12,604 bases of DNA, from contig DBFQ01000042.1 of the NCBI GenBank assembly GCA_002294665.1, positions 3,221 through 15,824 on the forward strand, given 5' to 3'. Positions 1 through 6,543 of the stretch are shown piece after piece. Source of the stretch: Candidatus Aminicenantes bacterium UBA876. Lineage in GTDB: Bacteria > Acidobacteriota > Aminicenantia > UBA2199. The notes under the pieces were generated by a model. The model did not search any database and had not been told where the DNA came from. It worked only from the letters and a program-made list of their open reading frames with translations. The position numbers were made by a program, and so were the translations under genes. Each line of letters opens with the position of its first letter. Positions within the stretch are counted from its first letter, which is position 1.

Positions 1-251
1 CGGTCAGCCAGATCATCGTTTCAAATTCCCGGGTATCGCGCCGACACTTGTCATTGCGGAACCTTGGAGAGGAAGGAGTCCTGGTGCGGGATTTAAATTC
101 CACATCCGGGACATGGGTTGACGGGCAACGGCTTCCACCCGGGGGCGGTATGCAGTTGACCCGGCGGGAACACCTGGTTGAACTGGCGGACCGCTTGTCG
201 GGATTCCTCGTGAAACGGGGCGCGACTGAAGTTCAGATGACTGATCAATAA
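1..251 (+). CDS. FHA-domain protein, C-terminal part (cut by window edge)
   Basis: Only the last 82 codons are visible; the frame is open from base 3 back to the window edge, so the TTG at 48 is not a real start. The visible residues carry the second half of an FHA (forkhead-associated) phosphothreonine-binding domain. It has the S-x-x-H motif in VSRRH and the loop DLNSTSGTWVDG, which matches the usual D-x-x-S-T-N-G-T-x-V-N-G with Ser in place of the Asn. A short hydrophilic tail follows to the TAA at 249-251. FHA domains read phosphothreonine, so the likely partners are the kinases encoded downstream. The kinase gene begins 12 bases after this stop, so the two are probably co-transcribed. 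What precedes the FHA domain cannot be seen. The motif match is direct; the partner is inferred. Confidence 0.85.
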   Translation, partial: VSQIIVSNSRVSRRHLSLRNLGEEGVLVRDLNSTSGTWVDGQRLPPGGGMQLTRREHLVELADRLSGFLVKRGATEVQMTDQ

Positions 252-263
252 CAGGAGTCAGGC

Positions 264-2120
264 ATGATTCATCCGGGAATGGAGATCGACGGATACGTGG
301 TTGAAGATGAACTGGGGCGCGGCGGTTTCGGTTCTGTTTACCTGGCCAGGGACAGTGTCAGTGGGAATCCCGTAGCCATCAAGTTTCTTCACCCCAAGAG
401 CTTTCACAGCCGGGAGGCCAGGCAGGCTTTCATTGATGAAATGATCAACCAGGCCAGGCTGTCGACCTGCCGCAATATCGTCAAGGTGGTGCGCAGTATC
501 CGCTACACGGATCGCCAGGGAGAACACCTTGGCATGGTAATGGAGTTCGTGGAAGGTGATCCCCTTGACCTTTTCGTCGAGCGGTTTGGCATTCTTCCCG
601 AGTTCATCGCGATTCCCCTGTTTCTCCAGGTGCTGGATGGCCTGGAATTCGCCCATAACCAGAATATTCTTCACCGGGACATCAAACCGGCCAATATCAT
701 GATCGGAGCCGACGGGGTCGTCAAGTTGATGGATTTCGGACTGGCCAAGACCCTGGAGGCGGGCTCCGGAGCGGCTGCGGAGTCGGCACGGGCGGCTTCT
801 CTGAATTACGTGGCGCCGGAGCGTTTACGCAAAGAAACCATTACGACCCGGACGGACATCTATTCGCTGGGCTGCACATTCTACCAGGCGTTGACAGGGG
901 TACCCCCGCACGAGATCGCCGAGGGCTCGTGGTCTGAGGCCATGGATAAACACTGCAAGGGTGAATTCAAGGACATCCGCGATTACTACCCGGGCCATTC
1001 TGAACTCCTTTGGGCGCTGATCGCGGCCATGATCGCGCCGCATCCCGGGGACAGGCCGCCGGATTGTGCCGCTATCCGCCGGGTATTGGAACCGATGATG
1101 GCGGAAATCCAGGTGCCTGCACAGGCGCCGCCGGTTTTCATGGCCGTTATCGTTGCCGCCCAGGCAAAAAAGGCACCCGCGTATTCGGTTCCGCGTACTC
1201 CACAAATGACCCCAGCGATTCAGAACGACACTCAACCTCAGCATGAGCCTGAGGTTGCGGCCGCGGTTGAGCCATCTACGGCGGCCGCTTACGCGGTAAA
1301 GGGCGAGGCGAAACTTTCGGAAGGGGTCGGTGCGTTTTTTGGGGTGATGTCGCTGGTGCTACTCTTTTTAATGCTTCTCCCCTGGCTGGAGGGGTATTCT
1401 TCCGGGGGCGTTTCCGGCTTTCATGTCATCAGTCGCGAAATAGCCGTAAAAGATGATGTCAGCCCGATTATCTGGATTGCCATCGGCTTGATTCCTTTCT
1501 TGTTTTTCGTAATCCGCGGCGCTTCACAAAGTGTCGAAAGAAAAGATCATTTTGATAATGGTCCCGGTGCGGCCATGATGGTGCTTCTCAGCGCGGTGTA
1601 TACCACCCTTTTCTTCAACACCATGGGCAATGATGACGATATCATGGTGGGAGCGGTCGCCGTGCTGTTACTCGCGATCGCGCTGCTGATAACGGCCATG
1701 TCGAGGCTGGTTTCCGCGGAGAACGCGGATGCCCACCTTGCCTGGTTGTTCTTCATGTCATTCATTGGCTCCGGCAATGAGAGGGCCATGTTTCTTCAGG
1801 TCATCTTTGAGCAGGATGAGAATCAACCCTTCATCCTGGTGCTTTTCCTGGTGGGTGTCGCGCTGGTATTCATGGCGGCAAAAGGCAAAACCGATCGCGC
1901 CCTGCATCGTGGACTTCAATTGGTCCTGGCAATTCCAGCGGGCGTGTATATCTATCGTTTCATGCAGGAGTTTCTGCTGGAAGGAGAGGACAGGTGGGAT
2001 AATTTCGGCAACTCGCACATGTTGCTGCTGTTTATATCAATGCTGGTATTCTTGCGGCTTTTCCGCATGCTGAAAGCGGAAGCGGTGCAGGTGGGAAACA
2101 ACGGAAGAATGCTGGCGTGA
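264..2120 (+). CDS. Hanks-type Ser/Thr protein kinase with C-terminal polytopic membrane domain (kinase 1)
   Basis: This 618-residue protein is a membrane-anchored eukaryotic-type kinase. The ATG at 264 follows AGGAG at 253-257. All main catalytic motifs are present: glycine loop GRGGFGSV (18-25), ATP-binding K40 in VAIK, the helix-C glutamate E59, HRDIKPANI with D139, K141 and N144, DFG at 157-159, and APE at 184-186. The activation segment carries SLNYVAPE where bacterial kinases usually have GTPxYMAPE. The kinase domain ends near residue 282. A Pro/Ala/Gln-rich linker (285-350) leads to about seven hydrophobic segments: roughly 356-375, 401-418, 434-452, 459-479, 522-538, 549-566 and 586-600. 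No PASTA repeats are visible. The catalytic half should be cytoplasmic. It is a paralogue of the kinase at 8927-11197. The role of the membrane half is unknown; a sensor or an oligomerisation platform is possible. Kinase call is certain, substrates are not. Confidence 0.96.
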   Translation: MIHPGMEIDGYVVEDELGRGGFGSVYLARDSVSGNPVAIKFLHPKSFHSREARQAFIDEMINQARLSTCRNIVKVVRSIRYTDRQGEHLGMVMEFVEGDPLDLFVERFGILPEFIAIPLFLQVLDGLEFAHNQNILHRDIKPANIMIGADGVVKLMDFGLAKTLEAGSGAAAESARAASLNYVAPERLRKETITTRTDIYSLGCTFYQALTGVPPHEIAEGSWSEAMDKHCKGEFKDIRDYYPGHSELLWALIAAMIAPHPGDRPPDCAAIRRVLEPMMAEIQVPAQAPPVFMAVIVAAQAKKAPAYSVPRTPQMTPAIQNDTQPQHEPEVAAAVEPSTAAAYAVKGEAKLSEGVGAFFGVMSLVLLFLMLLPWLEGYSSGGVSGFHVISREIAVKDDVSPIIWIAIGLIPFLFFVIRGASQSVERKDHFDNGPGAAMMVLLSAVYTTLFFNTMGNDDDIMVGAVAVLLLAIALLITAMSRLVSAENADAHLAWLFFMSFIGSGNERAMFLQVIFEQDENQPFILVLFLVGVALVFMAAKGKTDRALHRGLQLVLAIPAGVYIYRFMQEFLLEGEDRWDNFGNSHMLLLFISMLVFLRLFRMLKAEAVQVGNNGRMLA

Positions 2121-2189
2121 GCTGGAATGAACGCAAATTCAGGCGATGAGATGATTGAGCAGTCAAATCCGTGTTAGAGAGGAGGAATC

Positions 2190-2816
2190 ATGTCCAGTAT
2201 GGTTTTGTGTCCCAGGGGAATTCATTATTACGACGCTTCCAAGTATGAGAAGTGCCCATATTGCGAAAGGATTGAGTCGGGCAGGGGAGGCGAACCCACC
2301 GCGCCGGGGATTTCGGGCGAATCGTCCGGCATGAGCCGGATCACGACTCCTGTATCCGGCGCTCCTGAAGCGGCGCCGGCTAAATCGCGCGCGCGCCGGC
2401 ATGTGGATTCAAGTCCGACTGCCGCATGGTACCCCAGTGAGGATGAATCCGGACGCCGTGATTATTACGAGCCGGTAGTCGGTTGGCTGGTGGTTGTCGA
2501 TGGTCCGGAAAAAGGCAGGGATTATCGCATCGTTCCCGGCAGAAATTCAATCGGCCGCGATCCATCCGCCGAAGTGGCCATTGAAGGTGACGAGTTGATG
2601 TCAAAGGAACACGCCGTACTTTATTACTATGCGGAAAACAATCAGTTCTACCTCGAAGACAACCGCTCCAAGCATGGGACTTTCCTGATGCCGGAAAAAG
2701 CGCTGGTCGCCGAGAGGCGGCCTGTGGAAGACGGCAACCGCATAAAAGTGGGAAAAACCACCTTTATTCTGAAGACCCTTTGCGGCAAGGAGTTTACCTG
2801 GGAGAAAGAAGAATGA
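2190..2816 (+). CDS. FHA-domain protein with N-terminal Cys/His cluster
   Basis: A 208-residue soluble protein; the ATG at 2190 has a strong ribosome-binding site, GAGGAGG at 2178-2184. The N-terminus holds C7, H12, C22 and C25 in the pattern C-x4-H-x9-C-x2-C, with the stretch HYYDASKYEKCPYC. Similar short CP-GHYYD-CPYC segments head many bacterial FHA proteins and are probably zinc-binding. A Ser/Pro/Gly-rich linker (about 30-95) with several Thr residues follows and may be a kinase target. The FHA domain covers about 97-195: GRNSIGRD (117-124, with the conserved Arg), S-K-E-H (138-141), and NRSKHGTFL (158-166). In the last loop the typical N-G-T is H-G-T. It has no membrane segment and should be a cytoplasmic reader or adaptor for phosphorylated partners. 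It sits between kinase 1 and the vWA-FHA gene and overlaps the latter by ATGA. Confidence 0.92.
   Translation: MSSMVLCPRGIHYYDASKYEKCPYCERIESGRGGEPTAPGISGESSGMSRITTPVSGAPEAAPAKSRARRHVDSSPTAAWYPSEDESGRRDYYEPVVGWLVVVDGPEKGRDYRIVPGRNSIGRDPSAEVAIEGDELMSKEHAVLYYYAENNQFYLEDNRSKHGTFLMPEKALVAERRPVEDGNRIKVGKTTFILKTLCGKEFTWEKEE
2800..2805 (+). promoter_or_regulatory. Ribosome-binding site fixing the vWA-FHA start
   Basis: GGGAGA lies 7 bases before the ATG at 2813, inside the end of the preceding FHA gene. The open frame extends back to a TTG at 2780, but that codon lacks such a site and would put a charged stretch in front of the signal peptide. The ATG at 2813 also makes the ATGA overlap used elsewhere in this operon. 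Confidence 0.7.
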
Positions 2817-4402
2817 AGCCGTTCAGGTTGATGGGCCTGGTTCTGTTGCTGGCAGTCTTGCCGGTAACGGTTTGTGGTGGGGATTCCTGGCCGCTGTCAC
2901 CATCGGAATTGCGCATCGAGCAGGTTTTCGTCAATATGCCGGAAACGTACTTGTATTTCCGCATTACAGATAATCAAGGCGCGCCGCTTACCCGCTTGAC
3001 GGCCGGGCAGCTGGAACTGCGCCTGGACGGGCAGATGTTGCAACCGGATGAAAGCTGGGCCCTGGAACGCTGTGGCGGTCTCGGCCAGGGATTGGCTGTC
3101 ACGCTGTTGCTGGACGTATCACTCTCGGTCCGGGGTGCGGCTTTTTCCGCGTCAAAGCAGGTTGCCCATGACCTGATCGGGCAGATGAAATCATCAGATC
3201 GCATGAGCGTGGTCAATGTCGGAGACTCGGTGCAAATCCTGCAGGGATTCACCGGAGACAAGGAACTGCTGAAGCATCAGCTCGAGGGGATCTCGCCGGC
3301 TGCCAGCAACACGTTGCTTTACAAGGGGCTGTCAACCGCTTTTACCCATAACCAGAGCCTGCTCAGTGGAGTTCCGGGCCGCCGCATCGTGGTCCTTTTG
3401 TCTGATGGGCGTGACGAGGGCAGTGGCATGACCCTGGATGAGCTGGTATCAATGGCGAACACACCGGTTTTTGCCCTGGGCTATGCCGGCGGCAGCCGTG
3501 AGTACATCGAACCGTTGCGGCGTATTTCCGAGTCCAGCGGGGGTATCTACCTGCATATCACAACGCCGGATCAGTTGCGGGCCGCGACTAATCGCATCCA
3601 GGAGGTCCTGAAGGGCGGCTGGGTTCTGAAGCTGAGCCTGAATCTGCCGCAGCGGTTGAATGACAATGCTTTTTTTGAATTGATCAGCAAGGGAACTCCC
3701 CAGCTTTCCAGCCGGCGGGAACAGCGGCTGTTCTCTTCGCGGAGTGAAGCGCAATTGCGGGCATTGATTCCCCTGGAAAAGGAAGATCGGCGATTCCCTT
3801 TATGGGCCATGCTGGCCATCGCCGCGCTGGTTCTGGTGATTGCCCTGGTATGGGTCCTGTTGGCCGGCCGCAAGAGAAAAAGCGACAGAAATGCCTGGTA
3901 CAGCGCCAGGGATGAGCGTTCTGTTGTTGCCCTGGAGTTCTACCTGTCAGATTTTCCCAAGGGGAAATTCCGTGACAAGGCCCAGGAATTGCTGACCGAG
4001 GTTCGCCTTGAAAAGGCGGCTGCGGAGAGTGACGGTTTTGCTTCATCGCCGGCGGAATCACGGCGAGTTCGCAAGGTCACGGCGGTGCTTGAATTCATTA
4101 TTGTGGAAGGAAATGATTCCGGTGTCGTGGAACGAAAGGGCGTCATGGATGGAGTAATGAGTATCGGCAGCGGCGAAGCGGCAGATTGGGTCATCAGCGG
4201 AGAACTGGTGTCCTCCCTTCACGCTGAGATAGTGCAGCAGGAGAAAAACGGGCGCACACTTTTCTTTGTCCAGGACATCGAGGGATCTGCCGGAACGTAT
4301 CTTAACGGAATTCCCATTCAATACCCAAAACGCATTCAGCGGGGCGACGTAATCGGCATTGGCGGGCAGAAAGTCCGCTTCCTGGGAGAGGTGAAGGAAT
4401 GA
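2813..4402 (+). CDS. Periplasmic vWA domain - transmembrane - cytoplasmic FHA protein
   Basis: With the ATG at 2813 the protein has 529 residues. Residues 1-23 form a signal peptide or signal anchor (basic start, hydrophobic 7-20). A von Willebrand factor A domain spans about 93-265, with a complete-looking MIDAS metal site: D101-x-S103-x-S105, T167 and D198 (LLSDGRDEG). A strong hydrophobic segment (about 328-351) is followed by basic residues RKRK, so the C-terminus should be cytoplasmic. Residues 365-400 resemble one TPR-like helical pair. An FHA-like domain occupies about 423-525: SIGSGEAADW, S467-S-L-H470 and GSAGTYLNG. The usual Arg after SIG is Ser453 here, so phosphothreonine binding may be weak or lost. 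The layout suggests a protein that binds a ligand or partner outside and couples to phospho-signalling inside. It overlaps both neighbours by ATGA, implying coupled translation with the FHA and PP2C genes. Confidence 0.93.
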   Translation: MKPFRLMGLVLLLAVLPVTVCGGDSWPLSPSELRIEQVFVNMPETYLYFRITDNQGAPLTRLTAGQLELRLDGQMLQPDESWALERCGGLGQGLAVTLLLDVSLSVRGAAFSASKQVAHDLIGQMKSSDRMSVVNVGDSVQILQGFTGDKELLKHQLEGISPAASNTLLYKGLSTAFTHNQSLLSGVPGRRIVVLLSDGRDEGSGMTLDELVSMANTPVFALGYAGGSREYIEPLRRISESSGGIYLHITTPDQLRAATNRIQEVLKGGWVLKLSLNLPQRLNDNAFFELISKGTPQLSSRREQRLFSSRSEAQLRALIPLEKEDRRFPLWAMLAIAALVLVIALVWVLLAGRKRKSDRNAWYSARDERSVVALEFYLSDFPKGKFRDKAQELLTEVRLEKAAAESDGFASSPAESRRVRKVTAVLEFIIVEGNDSGVVERKGVMDGVMSIGSGEAADWVISGELVSSLHAEIVQQEKNGRTLFFVQDIEGSAGTYLNGIPIQYPKRIQRGDVIGIGGQKVRFLGEVKE

Positions 4403-5808
4403 GCAGGCAATCATTGGACCAGCTGTGGGATGGTTCGTTTCTCTATTCGTATGGTCAAGGTCAGCACCAGGGAAGGCGCGCTTACCAGGAAGATTTTTTC
4501 GGGTTGGATGAACCCGGGATGGAAGAGGAAATTCAAAGCCGGGGCCTGCTTTTTGTCCTGGCGGACGGCATGGGCGGAAGCAGCAAAGGAGACACGGCAT
4601 CGGTCATGGCTGTTGAGAACATGATGCGATTCTACCGCGACCAACCTCCGGGTAATATCCCCTCGGCATTGTCAGTTTCCCTGGAAAAGACCAATGAGGC
4701 CATATTCCGCAAAGGTCTGGAAGACCGGCGTTATTGGAAGATGGGCACCACCTGCCTGAGCGTGGTGCTGAGGCGGGGAAAAATCTATTTTGCTTCCGTG
4801 GGCGATTCCCACCTGTACCTGGTTCGGGATGGCCATCTGCAACGCTTGACGGATGACCACTCCATCGGCGCCGAGCTGGATGAAAAAGCGCGTTCGGGAG
4901 ATATCACCACCGATGAAGCAAAAGCGGCTGCTGGCCGCAGCAAGTTGACCAGTTTTCTGGGGGACCGCCAGATCCGCCGGGTCCACGTGTCCAGGGACGG
5001 CATGACATTGCGGAAAAATGATCGCCTGGTGCTGTGCAGTGACGGCCTGTATGGATTCCTGAGTCCTGAAGACATACGGGCCACGGTTACGAAACTGCCC
5101 GCGCGCCTGGCCGCCGGCGCCCTGATTGAAAAAACCATGGGACTCGGTTTTGAAGACCAGGACAACATCACGGTCCAGGTAATCGAGGTTATGGGGCCGG
5201 CTACCAAAGCGCAGGCCCAGCGCATTCTGCGGATGAAGCAGCAAGCGCGGCGCAAGGTGCCGAAAAGGGATCAAAAACGCGGAATTCCCATGTGGGCGGC
5301 TGCGGCCGCGGCTTTCGGCTTCCTGGGTATTCTATTTGCCGCTTACCTTTTCATTTCGTCCGGATCAAGTGCCGTACCTGCAAAAAAAAGTGCACCCGAC
5401 TTTTACGTGCAAACGGCGGAAAAACTCAGAGTTTTGTTCGATGATGCGGATGGTTTCAGTGGCGAAGATGATGTCGATCCCTCTCCGGTGACTGACGAAG
5501 AAATACGCGAAATCCTTGAGGGCCTGATCCGGCAGACCCGGGTGGATGCCATGCCGGAAGGACTCGAATCAGCCATAAAAGAGAAGGCTTTGAGTGAGGA
5601 TGATCAGAAGAGGGTGTTGGCGATCTGGAGTGAGATGAAAGCGGATACGAAAAGTTCAGAAGAACAGACGGACGAAACTGAAAAAATGCCTGAAACGAGT
5701 GAAAACGGTTCCGTTACCGGCGAGACTGACGCGGGCAATGGAAAAACCGTGAAAAAAGAAGGAGTTGTGCCACAGTCACAAAAAGAAACAGAGGGAGGCA
5801 ACCGGTGA
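4399..5808 (+). CDS. PP2C-type Ser/Thr protein phosphatase with membrane anchor and outer tail
   Basis: 469 residues; ATG at 4399 overlaps the previous stop (ATGA), with AGGTGAAGG just upstream. The PP2C (PPM) domain fills about 15-265. It carries RRAYQED (E31, D32), LADGMGG (D56, G57), GTTC (116-119), ASVGDSHLYLVRDG, LCSDGLYG (D215) and DQDNITV (D255, N256). These acidic residues are the family's two-metal site, so the enzyme should be active. It would remove phosphates placed by the two kinases of this operon. A basic stretch (about 273-294) precedes one membrane segment (about 298-320), so the catalytic part is cytoplasmic. The remaining ~150 residues lie outside: a probably helical part (about 335-412), then an acidic, low-complexity Glu/Thr/Lys tail. 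The plan (PP2C, one membrane segment, outside tail) resembles mycobacterial PstP. What the tail senses is unknown. The next gene overlaps by GTGA. Confidence 0.95.
   Translation: MSRQSLDQLWDGSFLYSYGQGQHQGRRAYQEDFFGLDEPGMEEEIQSRGLLFVLADGMGGSSKGDTASVMAVENMMRFYRDQPPGNIPSALSVSLEKTNEAIFRKGLEDRRYWKMGTTCLSVVLRRGKIYFASVGDSHLYLVRDGHLQRLTDDHSIGAELDEKARSGDITTDEAKAAAGRSKLTSFLGDRQIRRVHVSRDGMTLRKNDRLVLCSDGLYGFLSPEDIRATVTKLPARLAAGALIEKTMGLGFEDQDNITVQVIEVMGPATKAQAQRILRMKQQARRKVPKRDQKRGIPMWAAAAAAFGFLGILFAAYLFISSGSSAVPAKKSAPDFYVQTAEKLRVLFDDADGFSGEDDVDPSPVTDEEIREILEGLIRQTRVDAMPEGLESAIKEKALSEDDQKRVLAIWSEMKADTKSSEEQTDETEKMPETSENGSVTGETDAGNGKTVKKEGVVPQSQKETEGGNR
5791..5798 (+). promoter_or_regulatory. Ribosome-binding site supporting a GTG start
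   Basis: GAGGGAGG stands 6 bases before the GTG at 5805. The GTG overlaps the phosphatase stop as GTGA, and translation from it gives a clean signal peptide. Together these fix a non-ATG start for the 231-residue protein. Confidence 0.75.
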
Positions 5809-6500
5809 GCAATTATATATCTCGAACGGGATTCATTCTTTTGTTGATCGCGGGCTTTCTGGTCGCCCGGGCTCATGCCGCCGAGGTTCCCGGAAATGTA
5901 CGGGTGGCGATTGAATACCTTAAGAACGCAGTTGAACTACAACCCAGAACCAATGCGAATCAGAAAGAGATTATGAAACTTTATAACCGAGTACTGGCCG
6001 CGGCGAAAGCCAGCGGGGTTTCCGAGGCTTGCCGGCTGGAATTGGAATCATACGGAAAAGCTGTCAGGCGTGACCTAAAAAAGCGACTGAAAAAAAAAGA
6101 AGGGAATTTCATTGTTTCCTTCTACGCGGACCGGGTGATCGGGATTCTGGATAAGTTCAACTACAACTGGACGACTCCGGAATCGATAACGAGACCGCAG
6201 GTGTTGCCGAAGGAGGCTGAAACAACGCCACAGGGATCCTCTTTCCCATCCAGTGACTTCGACGTTTCCGCCGCTGAAGCGGATGGTGAGCCGCTGGCAG
6301 AGGAGGAAGCCGCGTTTTCAGAAATGACCGAGTTGCGCAAACGCGTTGACAAGCTGGAAGCAGCCGTCAGCAGTCTCAGAGGCAGCCAGGATTTCTGGAT
6401 CCTGGTGGTTGTGCTGACCGCGTTCTTTATCCTGACCGCGGTCTTTATCGTGATGCTTTTTTATCGTCTTGGAAGGGTGGAGGACACGCTCCGGTTGTAA
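5805..6500 (+). CDS. Exported protein of unknown function with C-terminal membrane anchor
   Basis: I do not recognise a family for this 231-residue protein. It starts with GTG, overlapping the phosphatase stop. Residues 1-25 form a signal peptide ending in AHA, a good signal-peptidase site. The mature part is helical and very basic around 88-98 (RRDLKKRLKKK). It is followed by an acidic, Ser/Pro-rich linker (about 125-170), a short coiled coil with heptad spacing (about 172-193, MTELRKRVDKLEAAVSSL) and a membrane segment (about 197-220). Twelve residues remain after the anchor, probably in the cytoplasm. The domain before the linker should therefore sit in the periplasm, tethered by the coiled coil. 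Context suggests a periplasmic partner of the phosphatase, of the vWA protein or of the lytic transglycosylase downstream. A run of nine A residues (6090-6098) lies inside the gene. Confidence 0.85.
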   Translation: MSNYISRTGFILLLIAGFLVARAHAAEVPGNVRVAIEYLKNAVELQPRTNANQKEIMKLYNRVLAAAKASGVSEACRLELESYGKAVRRDLKKRLKKKEGNFIVSFYADRVIGILDKFNYNWTTPESITRPQVLPKEAETTPQGSSFPSSDFDVSAAEADGEPLAEEEAAFSEMTELRKRVDKLEAAVSSLRGSQDFWILVVVLTAFFILTAVFIVMLFYRLGRVEDTLRL

Positions 6501-6517
6501 CTGGAAATATTTTCCAG
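6501..6517 (+). other. Intergenic hairpin directly after a stop codon
   Basis: CTGGAAATATTTTCCAG is an inverted repeat with a 7-base-pair stem (CTGGAAA/TTTCCAG) and a 3-base loop. It begins at the first base after the TAA at 6498-6500. The following bases, GGTTTTCCTC, have only a short T run, so it is a poor intrinsic terminator. It could reduce read-through, protect the upstream message end, or be accidental. It lies at the widest non-overlapping junction in the middle of the operon, ahead of the transglycosylase gene. Confidence 0.4.
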
Positions 6518-6543
6518 GTTTTCCTCATACAAGGAGAAAGTAA

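Noticed and set aside
2127..2177. Sixteen-codon mini-frame between kinase 1 and the FHA gene
   Set aside because: Too short to separate from chance, with no good ribosome site and no leader-peptide character such as codon runs.
2780..2812. Upstream TTG start for the vWA-FHA gene
   Set aside because: It would add 11 mostly hydrophilic residues before the signal peptide. The ATG at 2813 has a better ribosome site and makes an ATGA overlap.
2861..2890. Lipoprotein signal (lipobox) in the vWA protein at C21
   Set aside because: The residue before the Cys is Val and the stretch is PVTVC, which does not fit the usual L-A/S-G/A-C pattern. An ordinary signal peptide or anchor is more likely.
4672..5274. 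Open frame of 200 codons on the - strand opposite the PP2C gene
   Set aside because: Shadow of a well-supported phosphatase; no plausible start context or neighbours on that strand.
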